Source of the DNA: Endozoicomonas sp. SCSIO W0465
GTDB lineage: Bacteria; Pseudomonadota; Gammaproteobacteria; Pseudomonadales; Endozoicomonadaceae
Length of the DNA: 64,000 nt
NCBI RefSeq assembly: GCF_023716865.1
Contig: NZ_CP092417.1
Span: 1,900,001-1,964,000, forward strand
Direction: 5' to 3'
Below the pieces are notes generated by a model that ran no database searches, was not told the origin of the DNA, and saw nothing but the letters and a program-made list of their open reading frames with translations. Both the position numbers and the translations under genes were made by a program. Every line of letters begins with the position of its first letter. Position 1 is the first letter of the stretch. Below, piece by piece: positions 40,841 through 49,291 of this stretch.

Positions 40841-42399
40841 GGCTTGCAATGTTGGGTGCTTTCCTGGATCCATAGCATTTTGGCTTGCTCATTTTTGCCC
40901 ATGACCTCCCAGAGTTTTACCAGTGCCAGATCGATATAGTGCTTGCCGCTGGGTTTGCACAGATAAGCCACGGGCATTTCTGGTGTTTTATTGATCATGG
41001 CCAGCAGCAGTTTTTCGGCCCGCTCATGTTTGCCCATGACCTGCCAGTGCCTTGCCAGATCGAGATCGAACTTGCCGAAGAGTTTGCACAGCTTGGCCTC
41101 GGGCATCTCTGGTGTCTTCTTGCACATGGCCAGCAGCAGCTTTTCAGCCCGCTCATGTTTGCCCGTGAGCTGCCAGAGCCTTACCAGTGTCAGATCGATA
41201 CTGTGCTTGCCGGAGGGTTTGCACAGCTCGGCTTCGGGCATTTCTGGTATCTTCCTGCTCATGGCCAGCAGCAGTTTTTCCGACAGCTTATGTTTACCCA
41301 TGAGCTGCCAGTGCCTGGACAGATCGATATCGTACTTTCCGGAGGGTTTGCACAGCTCGGACTCGGGCATCCCCGGGGTCTTCTTGCTCAAGGCCAGCAG
41401 CAGTTTTTCAGACCGCTCATTGTTGCCCATGACCTCCCAGAGTCTTACCAGTGCCAAATCAACATAGTGCTTGCCAGAGGGGGTGCTCAGCTCGGTCTCG
41501 GGCATGCCCGGAATCTTATTGATCATGGCCAGTAGCAGTTTTTCAGCCGACTGATGTTTATCCATAGCCTGCCAGAGTATGGCTAGCGTGTTATCAAGGT
41601 GGTCATATCCTGAAGGTATTGTTGGAGCAACAGGGTTTCCTCTAAAGGACAATATGATGATTTCTGCATCCTTGTATTTACGAACATCCTGTTGATCTTT
41701 AATCGCTCTTGTCAACCCGGCGACAACATTGACCTGTATATTCTCAGGCAGTTGTTCAAGGCCGCTTTCATATATATTTCTGAACTTGATTTCAGCTTGA
41801 TAAGGCAATTTTTTAAGTAAGTTATATGCTCTGCCTATTTCCTGGATCGATTCAGCAAATTCAACATCCGTAGCCGTTTGTCTTAAGGCACCGGGAAATC
41901 GGTGTTGGTTTTGAATAGAAAAATGCTGTGACTGAGCAGTAACAAGGTCAGGGAGTGGTTGGTAAGAGTCATAGTGTGGTGGCACAGCAGAATTACCAGA
42001 AAATGCATCCCGCTCTGCTGGCAGAGTTTGTGAGGGGTAGTAACATGCCGTTGAAACCGGGAACTGACCGTATATATAAACGGACGTACTGCCTTCTGAT
42101 TGGGGTTGGTAAGAAGCAACCCTATGTCCAGCGAATACGTTTTGCCCCGACGGAAGATTATATGAAGAGGGATACTCTTTCGTTGGAATCGGGGACTCAT
42201 TGTATAAATGAACCGGCGTACTGTTCGCTGGTTGGGGTTGGTACTGAGCAATATTGTATCCAGCGAATACGTTTTGCCCTGAAGGCGCAGGGTGAGAGGG
42301 ATGGTAATCTTCCGTTTGGTCCCGGGGTTGATTGTAGCAATACGCTGGTGCATTGGCTGAGTTACGATAGCTGTTAGCAGAGTTGTCTGTGGGAAACAT
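40822..42399 (-). CDS. Unknown protein with 43-45-residue helical repeats
   Basis: 525 residues, not a recognised family. The N-terminal 170 residues are Tyr/Pro/Gln/Ser-rich with a 44-residue repeat (PSGQNVFAG at 39 and 83, degenerate PAERDAFSG at 127). From about 266 to 515, six repeats are phased by tryptophans at about 276, 321, 364, 409, 452 and 497. The consensus is W-x2-MGKHERAEKLLLAM, then KTPEMPEAELCKPSGKH, then (D/I)DLALVR. The spacing alternates 45 and 43. The helical half resembles a TPR-like hairpin (HERAEKLLLAM), so protein binding is likely. No signal peptide or membrane segment is seen. Together with the genes at 35366 and 43564 it could be a host-interaction protein; this is inference. 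Confidence 0.75.
   Translation of the reverse strand: MFPTDNSANSYRNSANAPAYCYNQPRDQTEDYHPSHPAPSGQNVFAGYNIAQYQPQPANSTPVHLYNESPIPTKEYPSSYNLPSGQNVFAGHRVASYQPQSEGSTSVYIYGQFPVSTACYYPSQTLPAERDAFSGNSAVPPHYDSYQPLPDLVTAQSQHFSIQNQHRFPGALRQTATDVEFAESIQEIGRAYNLLKKLPYQAEIKFRNIYESGLEQLPENIQVNVVAGLTRAIKDQQDVRKYKDAEIIILSFRGNPVAPTIPSGYDHLDNTLAILWQAMDKHQSAEKLLLAMINKIPGMPETELSTPSGKHYVDLALVRLWEVMGNNERSEKLLLALSKKTPGMPESELCKPSGKYDIDLSRHWQLMGKHKLSEKLLLAMSRKIPEMPEAELCKPSGKHSIDLTLVRLWQLTGKHERAEKLLLAMCKKTPEMPEAKLCKLFGKFDLDLARHWQVMGKHERAEKLLLAMINKTPEMPVAYLCKPSGKHYIDLALVKLWEVMGKNEQAKMLWIQESTQHCKPEKTNV
40890..41570. repeat. Tandem coding repeats of about 129-135 bp
   Basis: The DNA encoding the six helical repeats shows recurrent blocks such as GGCCAGCAGCAGTTTTTC and TTTGCACAGCTCGG. 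The blocks are close enough in sequence that recent duplication or homologous exchange between units is probable. Copy number may vary between strains. Confidence 0.7.
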
Positions 42400-42635
42400 A
42401 AAATGATTAATACTCTACTTTCAATTGGACGATTCCAGGATACATTCCAGGATACATCGGTGTTTTAGTGCCTCTGAGAGGGCTATCGCAATCGATATTC
42501 CTGTGACTCCCCAGTCTGGCTATTCGACACCCCATTAGTAGATAAAAAAGAAAAATATAAGTTCCGCTATTATCCAGCGGGTTGAGCCGGTGTATATCTA
42601 AAGTTATTTTTTGCGCTTAACAGGAGGATTAATAG

Positions 42636-42965
42636 GTGATTCAACGTCTATTTGTTTATGGCACATTGGCTCCCGGGCGAGAAAATCATTATGTACTGGA
42701 GAAGGTCCCGGGAGTCTGGGAACCCGCAACATTAAGAGGTTTTTTGCTGGATAAGGGGTGGGGAGCTGCCATGGGCTATCCTGGCATTATGCCCTCCGAT
42801 GAAGGGGGCGTGGTTAAGGGGTGGGTGCTCACATCCACTGAATTAGCTGATTGCTGGAAGCGCATTGATACTTTTGAAGGTGATGGATATAAGCGTATTT
42901 CCGCAGAAGTGATTTTTGAGAACGGCAGTAAATCAATGGCATATGTTTATGCAATTCGTGTTTGA
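42636..42965 (+). CDS. Gamma-glutamylcyclotransferase-like (AIG2/YtfP) protein
   Basis: 109 residues starting at GTG 42636, preceded by an AGGAGG ribosome-binding site about 8 nt upstream. It has the GGCT-like N terminus FVYGTLAPGRENH, and the expected acidic residue followed by aromatic in TFEGDGYKR. Members act on gamma-glutamyl peptides or amines; the actual substrate is unknown. The 236-bp region before it (42400-42635), shared with the divergent repeat-protein gene, contains promoters but nothing else I can identify. Confidence 0.85.
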   Translation: MIQRLFVYGTLAPGRENHYVLEKVPGVWEPATLRGFLLDKGWGAAMGYPGIMPSDEGGVVKGWVLTSTELADCWKRIDTFEGDGYKRISAEVIFENGSKSMAYVYAIRV

Positions 42966-43089
42966 GTTAAAGAATACGTCTGTTGTATTGGTTTTTTCTA
43001 TTCTATTGTAGGTAATAACATATGGTGACAGTCGGGTATTTTCTTTAAAATGTCCTGCTTTATGATTCCAATGAAGAAGAGGTCGTCTC

Positions 43090-43434
43090 ATGGACGTAAT
43101 GGAGCAAATAAAAGAACAGGTTGAATCCCATGCTATCCTGCTGTACATGAAGGGCTCTCCCAAGTTACCGCAGTGTGGTTTTTCATCCAAGGCGGTTCAG
43201 GCCCTGATGGCCTGTGGTGAACAGTTCGCTTTTGTTGATGTCCTGGCGCACCCTGAGATTCGTGCCAATCTGCCCAAGTATGCTAACTGGCCGACATTCC
43301 CACAGCTGTGGATTAAGGGTGAGCTGATTGGTGGCAGTGACATCATCATAGATATGTTTAACAGCGGTGAGCTGCAGCAGTTGATTGCTGAGGCTGCCGG
43401 TTCTGCTGGTTCTGCTGAAAAGGCAGAAGGCTGA
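43090..43434 (+). CDS. grxD: Monothiol glutaredoxin 4
   Basis: A 114-residue CGFS-type glutaredoxin (PQCGFSSKAVQ) with the family cis-proline segment WPTFPQLWIKGELIGGSDI. These proteins bind a bridging [2Fe-2S] cluster with glutathione and act in iron-sulfur cluster delivery with BolA partners. The C-terminal tail is Gly/Ser/Ala-rich. A hairpin terminator follows. Confidence 0.96.
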   Translation: MDVMEQIKEQVESHAILLYMKGSPKLPQCGFSSKAVQALMACGEQFAFVDVLAHPEIRANLPKYANWPTFPQLWIKGELIGGSDIIIDMFNSGELQQLIAEAAGSAGSAEKAEG

Positions 43435-43452
43435 TCCGGCAACCGTTGTATG

Positions 43453-43492
43453 GCCTTCCGATGTGATTATTCCGGAAGGCTATCTTTCTTTC
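43453..43492 (+). terminator. Intrinsic terminator after grxD
   Basis: GCCTTCCG and CGGAAGGC form an 8-bp stem around a 12-base loop, followed by TATCTTTCTTT. It lies 18 bp after the grxD stop codon. Confidence 0.75.
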
Positions 43493-43563
43493 TTCAGAGC
43501 TAAAATTCAAATAAGTCTGCCTGTGCAGCTATCAAGGCTGCGGTCTCATGCCAGGTTATGGAA

Positions 43564-44199
43564 TCATTGACCGGAAACGTTGACTGGAAACGTTGAGTTG
43601 CATGGTCTTTTGTGAGGAGGTTCCGTGACTATATAGCCGGATTTGAGCGTTGCTGTAACCGGTGTCGAAACGGCCACGGGTAAAGTTGCCCGGGGCTTTA
43701 CCGGCTGCTGTGAAGTATTGGGATAAGAGAGAAGTCTTTCTGGTTTTGGGCGAGCACTTTTATTTTTGCATGAGCGCTTTGTTTTGGCTTTTAAAATGAC
43801 CCTTTTGCTGACGTCTTCAGGTGCCGGCTCAGACTGTTGATCTTTCTTGACATTATTGACATTAGAGTGGCTTGAGAATGATAAGCCGGCAAATGCCTTT
43901 TGTATTTCCTGATCACACTCCGCATCGCTATCTGATTGATTTTGCCAAGTTGTTATTAGCTTTTCAAATTTTCCGGGAGGGGGTGAAAAGGCGGAGTCTT
44001 TGCCAAACAGGACGTAATTTGATGGAAAGTTTGTGGTAACTTTCAGGCCTCTACTGGTTTGTCCATGATTTGGTTGTCTGATGGGATCTGGCTTTTTGAT
44101 ATCTGCATCAGGTGCTGTATTCCAGAATTGCACCGGCTTTGTGGAGGAGATACCAGTACGTTGCATAGCCATACGCCAACATAAGTTATTTTTAAACAC
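43564..44199 (-). CDS. Unknown basic protein
   Basis: 211 residues with no recognised family. It is rich in Pro, Ser, Thr and Lys, with low predicted order. A basic block (KRVILKAKTKRSCKNK, about residues 135-150) resembles a bipartite nuclear localisation signal, and PPHKRPC lies near the C terminus. A shorter start at MAMQRTG (codon 10) is possible. It shares its compositional style with the 708-residue protein at 35366-37492. It may be an orphan or an effector; neither is supported beyond composition. Confidence 0.55.
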   Translation of the reverse strand: MFKNNLCWRMAMQRTGISSTKPVQFWNTAPDADIKKPDPIRQPNHGQTSRGLKVTTNFPSNYVLFGKDSAFSPPPGKFEKLITTWQNQSDSDAECDQEIQKAFAGLSFSSHSNVNNVKKDQQSEPAPEDVSKRVILKAKTKRSCKNKSARPKPERLLSYPNTSQQPVKPRATLPVAVSTPVTATLKSGYIVTEPPHKRPCNSTFPVNVSGQ

Positions 44200-44620
44200 A
44201 GTTTGATATTGTTATCTCCAATTGGTTCATTTTCTTTGTACGTAAAATGGTATCGACCTGCCAATCTTTGTCTCCGTACAGGATTTGCTTGCTAAATAAA
44301 GCTCTACTTCCGGAAGATGGTGGTCAGTATTCAGCAAAGGTAAAGCGTCAGCAGGCAGGGGGCTGTATTAGGATTTGTTCCTTTTATGTCTGGCCTGTTT
44401 GCGGTTTATTCTAAAAAAAAACCAGTTGTTTGCCGCTGCTGTGGTGTGCGAAAACCGTAGTCCTGTGTATCATTAAATGCACAGTTTTTGTGGTGCGTGG
44501 TTCGGTGCGGGCTTGCACAATTATTGCACTCTCGTGTTAAACCGCACAACGTCGTCAATCCTGGCTTCGTAAACCCTGACTTAGTAAATCCTGACTTCGT
44601 AAATCATTGGAGAAACACTT
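44200..44620 (+). promoter_or_regulatory. Peroxiredoxin upstream region with three tandem 15-bp repeats
   Basis: The 421-bp gap before the peroxiredoxin gene. At 44559-44603 three 15-mers follow one another: TCCTGGCTTCGTAAA, CCCTGACTTAGTAAA and TCCTGACTTCGTAAA. They end 17 bp before the ATG. The ribosome-binding site TTGGAG lies directly after. The repeats probably sit in the 5' untranslated region. No OxyR site could be assigned by eye. Confidence 0.6.
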
Positions 44621-45223
44621 ATGGGCGTTTTAGTAGGCAAGAAGGCTCCTGACTTCACTGTTCCCGCTGTACTGGGTGATGGCTCTATTGTTGATGCTTT
44701 TACACTGTCCGAAGCTATTCGTGGTAAGTACGGTCTGCTGTTTTTCTACCCGCTGGACTTCACTTTCGTATGTCCCTCTGAACTGATTGCCCTGGATCAT
44801 CGTATAAGCGCTTTCAGGGAGCGTGGCGTTGAAGTGATTGGTGTCTCCATTGACTCCCACTTTACTCACAATGCATGGCGCAATACCCCTGTTGATCAGG
44901 GCGGTATCGGCCCGGTTAAATACACCCTGGCTGCCGATATGACACATGATATCTGTAAGACTTATGACGTTGAGTCTGAAGGCGGTGTGGCTTTCCGTGG
45001 TGCCTTCCTGATTGACAAGGCAGGCATGGTTCGTTCCCAGATCGTGAATGACCTGCCATTGGGCCGTAATATGGATGAGCTGATTCGTCTGGTTGACGCT
45101 CTGCAATTCCACGAAGAGCACGGCGAGGTTTGTCCAGCTGGCTGGAACAAAGGCGATAAAGGGATGACAGCTTCTCCGGATGGTGTTGCGAAATACCTTT
45201 CCGAGAGTGCTGACGGCCTTTGA
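44621..45223 (+). CDS. Typical 2-Cys peroxiredoxin (AhpC/TSA)
   Basis: A 200-residue cytoplasmic thiol peroxidase. The peroxidatic cysteine is near residue 51 in FTFVCPSE, and the resolving cysteine near residue 171 in EVCPAGWNKG. The GGIG loop and the C-terminal YL correspond to the GGLG/YF signature of overoxidation-sensitive peroxiredoxins, hinting at a signalling-type enzyme. The reducing partner (AhpF or thioredoxin) is not in the window. Confidence 0.95.
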   Translation: MGVLVGKKAPDFTVPAVLGDGSIVDAFTLSEAIRGKYGLLFFYPLDFTFVCPSELIALDHRISAFRERGVEVIGVSIDSHFTHNAWRNTPVDQGGIGPVKYTLAADMTHDICKTYDVESEGGVAFRGAFLIDKAGMVRSQIVNDLPLGRNMDELIRLVDALQFHEEHGEVCPAGWNKGDKGMTASPDGVAKYLSESADGL

Positions 45224-45241
45224 GACCGTATAGCGAGCGGC

Positions 45242-45268
45242 AAAAAGCTGCTTGCGCTGCTTTTTTTA
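45242..45268 (+). terminator. Intrinsic terminator after the peroxiredoxin gene
   Basis: AAAAAGCTGC and GCTGCTTTTTT pair with one T-T mismatch around a TTGC loop, leading into a run of T. It lies about 20 bp after the stop codon. Confidence 0.7.
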
Positions 45269-45363
45269 AAAAGTTTTTTGCAGTGGAATACTTGACTCAC
45301 AGCAAAATAACCTTATCATTCGCTGCCGTTGGTCAGTGACGGGATGTCGCTGACAGACGCAGT

Positions 45364-45439
45364 TCCCTGATAGCTCAGTTGGTAGAGCAAATGACTGTTA
45401 ATCATTGGGTCGCTGGTTCGAGTCCAGCTCGGGGAGCCA
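45364..45439 (+). tRNA. tRNA-Asn(GUU), copy 1
   Basis: 76 nt including CCA. The acceptor stem TCCCTGA/TCGGGGA, D-arm GCTC-AGTTGGTA-GAGC, anticodon GTT at 45397-45399 and T-arm GGTTCGAGTCC are all present. It is identical to the copy at 45596. Confidence 0.97.
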
Positions 45440-45474
45440 ATTTCTTTATGTCAGCTTGTAGCTGGTGTGATAAT

Positions 45475-45550
45475 GGGTCGTTAGCTCAGTCGGTAGAGCA
45501 GTTGGCTTTTAACCAATTGGTCGTAGGTTCGAATCCTACACGACCCACCA
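45475..45550 (+). tRNA. tRNA-Lys(UUU), copy 1
   Basis: 76 nt including CCA. The acceptor stem GGGTCGT/ACGACCC, anticodon TTT at 45508-45510 and T-arm GGTTCGAATCC are present. It is identical to the copy at 45745. Confidence 0.97.
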
Positions 45551-45595
45551 TCTTCGTTAAAAAATGTTGGCAGCACAGTAAAACTGTCGGTTAGT

Positions 45596-45671
45596 TCCCT
45601 GATAGCTCAGTTGGTAGAGCAAATGACTGTTAATCATTGGGTCGCTGGTTCGAGTCCAGCTCGGGGAGCCA
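45596..45671 (+). tRNA. tRNA-Asn(GUU), copy 2
   Basis: An exact duplicate of the tRNA at 45364, encoded with its CCA end. It is part of an Asn-Lys-Asn-Lys array. Confidence 0.97.
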
Positions 45672-45744
45672 TTTTCCAGGAAAAGCTTTTACGAAAAGCT
45701 TACCAGAAATGTTCTGTGTAACAGCTTGATGCTGGTGCAGAAAT

Positions 45745-45820
45745 GGGTCGTTAGCTCAGTCGGTAGAGCAGTTGGCTTTTAACCAATTGGTCGTAGGTTC
45801 GAATCCTACACGACCCACCA
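45745..45820 (+). tRNA. tRNA-Lys(UUU), copy 2
   Basis: An exact duplicate of the tRNA at 45475 and the last gene of the four-tRNA array. An intrinsic terminator follows 25 bp later. Its 20-bp leader (CAGCTTGATGCTGGTG) resembles that before copy 1, so the array arose by duplication of an Asn-Lys pair. Confidence 0.97.
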
Positions 45821-45845
45821 TGTAAAAGTTATTTCGTTTTCATAG

Positions 45846-45877
45846 CCGTTGGTGACCTTTTTACCAGCGGTTTTTTT
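45846..45877 (+). terminator. Terminator of the tRNA array
   Basis: CCGTTGGT and ACCAGCGG form an 8-bp stem (one G-T pair) around a 9-base loop, followed by seven T. It may also act on the convergent NADH dehydrogenase gene, which ends 2 bp away. Confidence 0.8.
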
Positions 45878-45878
45878 A

Positions 45879-47192
45879 TTAATGGAGCTTAAGCTGTGGT
45901 CGGGTTGTTCTGCTGATCAGGTCCTTCAAAATCAGTGTCCCGGTTCTCAGTTTGCCGAACAGTGTCATCTGGTGTATCCGGTACAGGCTGATGTAAAACC
46001 ATTTGGCCAGTGTCCCCTCAATCATCATATCGCCGGTAATCGCTCCCATCAGGTTCCCTACAGCACTGAAGCGACTCAGGGAAATCAGGGAGCCGTAATC
46101 CTTGTAATTGAATTCCAGCGGTGTGGCACCATTGACTTGTACTATCAGGCTTTTGGCCAGCAGGGATGCCTGTTGGTGAGCAGCCTGCGCACGGGGTGGG
46201 ATGGTAAGACTTGCACTTTTACTATCGATCAGGGTGCAGCTTGCGCAGTCGCCCATTGAGTAGATTTGATCGTCAAGCGTCGTTTGTAGTGTTGGTCGAA
46301 CGACCAGCTGGTTGATCCGGTTGGTTTCCAGACCATCCAGATGAGACAGAAACCCGGGTGCCTTGATGCCTGCGGCCCAGATTCTCAGGTCTGATGCAAT
46401 GAATTCACCACCGCGAGTGATTACCCCGTCAGCCTTGATTTCGCTCACCAGCTGCCGGGTCATCACCCGAATTCCCATTTTGCTGAGTTGCTTATGAACA
46501 CTGCTGCTGATTCGAACAGGCAGTGCAGGGAGAATCCTCTCTCCCCCCTCAATGAGAGTAACTTCCAGGTTGTCTGGCTTGATGGCATCCAGTCCATAGT
46601 GAGCCAGTTCAATGGCAGCAAAATGCAGTTCTGCTGCCAACTCCACGCCGGTTGCACCCGCGCCAATAATGGCAATTCGAAGTGAAGTGGTTCCGTTGCC
46701 GCTTGCCTGGGCGCGAAGGTAGTGGTTAATCAGCGTGGTGTGGATTTTTTCGGCTTGCTGACGGTTATCAAGGAACAGACAGTGCTCTCTGGCACCGGCT
46801 GTGTTGAAGTCATTTGCTCTACTACCTACCGCAATAACCAGCTGATCGTATTTCAGGGTGCGCCCTGGCACGACCTGCTGACCGCTGGCATCAGTAATGG
46901 GACTGAGTCCGATGGATTTTTCGGCACGATTCAGGCTTTCCATCTTGCCGGGAATAAATTTGAAGTGGTTCCACTTGGCTTGCGCCAGATAACTTAATTC
47001 ATCTTCAAAGGCGTTCAGTGATCCAGCGGCCACTTCGTGCAGGAGAGGTTTCCAGAAATGGGTATTATTCGCATCAACCAGCGTAATTTCAGCACGCTGT
47101 TTTTTTCCAAGTTTTCTGCCCAGACGAGTGGCCAGCTCTAGGCCTCCGGCACCACCACCGACAATCACAATTCTATGGAGTTCGTTAGTCAC
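45879..47192 (-). CDS. ndh: Type II NADH dehydrogenase
   Basis: A 437-residue membrane-associated flavoprotein that passes electrons from NADH to quinone without proton pumping. The FAD-binding motif RIVIVGGGAGGLELATRLG is at the N terminus, and the NADH Rossmann motif is IAIIGAGATGVELAAEL near residue 170. Characteristic NDH-2 stretches include HFWKPLLHEVAAGS and IYSMGDCAS. The C-terminal amphipathic region (AKWFYISLYRIHQMTLFG) should mediate membrane binding. IS66 copy 2 lies just upstream and may affect its promoter. Confidence 0.95.
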   Translation of the reverse strand: MTNELHRIVIVGGGAGGLELATRLGRKLGKKQRAEITLVDANNTHFWKPLLHEVAAGSLNAFEDELSYLAQAKWNHFKFIPGKMESLNRAEKSIGLSPITDASGQQVVPGRTLKYDQLVIAVGSRANDFNTAGAREHCLFLDNRQQAEKIHTTLINHYLRAQASGNGTTSLRIAIIGAGATGVELAAELHFAAIELAHYGLDAIKPDNLEVTLIEGGERILPALPVRISSSVHKQLSKMGIRVMTRQLVSEIKADGVITRGGEFIASDLRIWAAGIKAPGFLSHLDGLETNRINQLVVRPTLQTTLDDQIYSMGDCASCTLIDSKSASLTIPPRAQAAHQQASLLAKSLIVQVNGATPLEFNYKDYGSLISLSRFSAVGNLMGAITGDMMIEGTLAKWFYISLYRIHQMTLFGKLRTGTLILKDLISRTTRPQLKLH

Positions 47193-47259
47193 ATTGATTC
47201 CAGTTTTTCTTTTCTATTAATTATAAAAATAGGGCTGCAAAGCGTGCTGTTAATTTTTT

Positions 47260-48867
47260 GTAACTATTCAGCACTGAGCAAAGGCATATTACAGTAATTC
47301 CGAACAGCTCTATGAAGTGATTGATATATGTCCATTCCCTGTTTTCTGGCAGACGACAAATAGCTGCGAATCCGTGCAAACATAGAACCACCGTCTGCAC
47401 TCCTGAAGCAGCCTGAGATTTTCTGCTTTAACTTGGCCATTCGAACATCCCGCTCACTGCCATTGTTATCGAAGGGAATGGTAAAATCTGACATGAAGCG
47501 CAGTGTCTCAGCCTTGAACTCAGTGAGTCGTTTGAAGAGATTGTAAGCTTTAGTATTCTTGACTTTCTTGCGCTTAAGCTCCTCTCGTTGCTTCTCCATA
47601 TAGACGACTTCTTTCATTAGAGCCCGCTGAAGCAACCGGTCATAAATCTTCTCGATTCGTTCACAGACAACACTTGGCATCTGTAGCATACCTATGGTCT
47701 TAAAGCCCTTGCAGTAATGCCAGGAAAGCCTCAGTAGCTTCATCAATCGCAACGCCAGTTGATTGCTGTCCCTATCAACAACACCCAAAAGCTCCCTCAG
47801 GTGATGGGCATTGCAAAGTACGTGAGTTGCCGCATATGCAAAATAGGATTTCCAATGATCATGAACCAGAACGCCTGCAAATGTTAGCAGTATGCCCATC
47901 GTGTCCATGGCCTCACGACCTCGCTTTTCAGACAAGTAGTAGAGCGTCCATTGTTCATCCCGCATAACGTGTAGCCAGTGCAAAGAGCCCTCGGCCCGCA
48001 TACCCGTTTCATCGGCTCCGGCAACAGACGATTCCCGCAAGGCGTCACGAATAACCTCTTCAGTAGAAGCCAGATTTTCATAGGTTCTGGCCACAAAATT
48101 GGCGACAGTGCCTGCACTTACACTCATTTTATAGAGAGTATTAAAATACTCTGACACGCGCTTAAAAGGCAGGAAATGGTATTGGTTAAGATAGACGGCC
48201 ATAGCCTGTGTGGCTGAGCCATATTGTGCGGCAGCGGTAACACCTTCCGGGAATTCAGCCTGATTCCGACAACCACAAGTGCAGATTTTTACTTCAGCTC
48301 TATGGGCCGTTACTTCAAATTCACCCGGTCTCCCTGGTTCAAACACCTGTCGTTCAATATATTTGACCGGCTCACTATCAAGAAGAGACGCCTGACATTT
48401 ATTGCATTCTTTAACCGGAAGGTACTCAATATAGTCAGGGATATCGACCTGTTTAAGACAAGTGCCCTGATGCCCTTTCTTTCCACCGGCTTTATTACCA
48501 GAAGACTGTCTCAGACTTTTAGGATTGGGTTTTTCATCCGATGGATCGGTACCTTTATCTGCGGAAAGGTCGTCAGAATGATCTGGAGAATTACTGTTTT
48601 TACAAGGTTTTTGATAACCATCAGACGATGGCGGCTTGCTGCTGTTTTGACTGTTCTTGCCAACCTTTTCTTCCAATTCTCGACATCGCTCTTCCAGACA
48701 GGCAACTCTCATCCGCAGCTCTGCATTCTCTTTCAAGAGAATCTCAGCCGACATAGTTGCGGGTAGTTCTGGAATCATGCTGGCGAATATTGTGGAAAAA
48801 TGGTGCTTAAGAGGATGGTATAAAAATCAGAAAATTCCAGATTTATGTGGGGGTGCTGAACAGTTAC
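47260..48867 (-). mobile_element. IS66-family element copy 2, intact
   Basis: 1,608 bp, ends GTAACTATTCAGCAC and GTGCTGAACAGTTAC. A perfect 8-bp target duplication AATTTTTT lies at 47252-47259 and 48868-48875. A single transposase gene is present, with no TnpA/TnpB accessory genes, as in the ISBst12-like subgroup. It is inserted between ndh and the DUF3094 gene without breaking a gene. Confidence 0.95.
47264..48778 (-). CDS. IS66-family transposase TnpC (intact)
   Basis: 504 residues. The N-terminal leucine-rich coiled coil (LKENAELRMRVACLEERCRELEEKV) is followed by a polar linker. Next is a four-cysteine zinc-binding region (CNKCQAS and CTCGCRNQ). The catalytic core has Asp in AGADETGMRAEG, Asp in VHDHWKSYF and Glu in NNGSERDVRMAK. 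It is the same protein as at 51418-52932. The stop codon lies only a few bases inside the element end. Confidence 0.95.
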   Translation of the reverse strand: MIPELPATMSAEILLKENAELRMRVACLEERCRELEEKVGKNSQNSSKPPSSDGYQKPCKNSNSPDHSDDLSADKGTDPSDEKPNPKSLRQSSGNKAGGKKGHQGTCLKQVDIPDYIEYLPVKECNKCQASLLDSEPVKYIERQVFEPGRPGEFEVTAHRAEVKICTCGCRNQAEFPEGVTAAAQYGSATQAMAVYLNQYHFLPFKRVSEYFNTLYKMSVSAGTVANFVARTYENLASTEEVIRDALRESSVAGADETGMRAEGSLHWLHVMRDEQWTLYYLSEKRGREAMDTMGILLTFAGVLVHDHWKSYFAYAATHVLCNAHHLRELLGVVDRDSNQLALRLMKLLRLSWHYCKGFKTIGMLQMPSVVCERIEKIYDRLLQRALMKEVVYMEKQREELKRKKVKNTKAYNLFKRLTEFKAETLRFMSDFTIPFDNNGSERDVRMAKLKQKISGCFRSADGGSMFARIRSYLSSARKQGMDIYQSLHRAVRNYCNMPLLSAE

Positions 48868-48967
48868 AATTTTTTACAGGCTTTTTTCACAAGCTATTTC
48901 ACTGAAGATATGAACTTTTTGTTCATGGCTATTTGCAGCCTGTTTTCCGGTTGCGTATGTCATCTCC

Positions 48968-49207
48968 TCAGGAAGGCAAAACCAGATAGCCGATGATACG
49001 GCTTAAAACACCCAGAACAACAATGACAACAGTTAGCCAGGCCATCAAACGCAGTGGCCTGAATGGCGAGCGTTCGACCTCATTAACCCCTTTCTTTAAA
49101 TATTGATCCACCCGTTCCTGATCTTCGGGATAAAGCCGACTGGATTGTTGATCGGAATTGGCAAAGTGCTTTTTATCGTCGACAGGTGCTGTAGTGTCTT
49201 GGCTCAT
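48968..49207 (-). CDS. DUF3094 family small membrane protein
   Basis: 79 residues. A polar N terminus is followed by RLYPEDQERVDQYLKKGVNEVERSPFRP, the DUF3094 signature, and one C-terminal transmembrane helix (about 52-76). Function is unknown; the family is common in Pseudomonas and relatives. It is flanked by IS66 copy 2 downstream and has a GGGAG ribosome-binding site. Confidence 0.85.
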   Translation of the reverse strand: MSQDTTAPVDDKKHFANSDQQSSRLYPEDQERVDQYLKKGVNEVERSPFRPLRLMAWLTVVIVVLGVLSRIIGYLVLPS

Positions 49208-49291
49208 GGTGATAACTCCCTTTCTTCAAGCAAAACATAGTACATTCTGCGATCCGCGGAAAGCGATAGCATCGTTTTGTTCAATTTATCG

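Noticed and set aside
40891..41570. Regular direct repeats considered as a CRISPR array
   Set aside because: The repeat period is about 132 bp with no unique spacers; the repeats encode the helical units of the minus-strand protein.
48224..48766. 180-codon plus-strand frames opposite the IS66 transposase (also at 52378)
   Set aside because: They are antisense shadows of the transposase and repeat in every IS66 copy.
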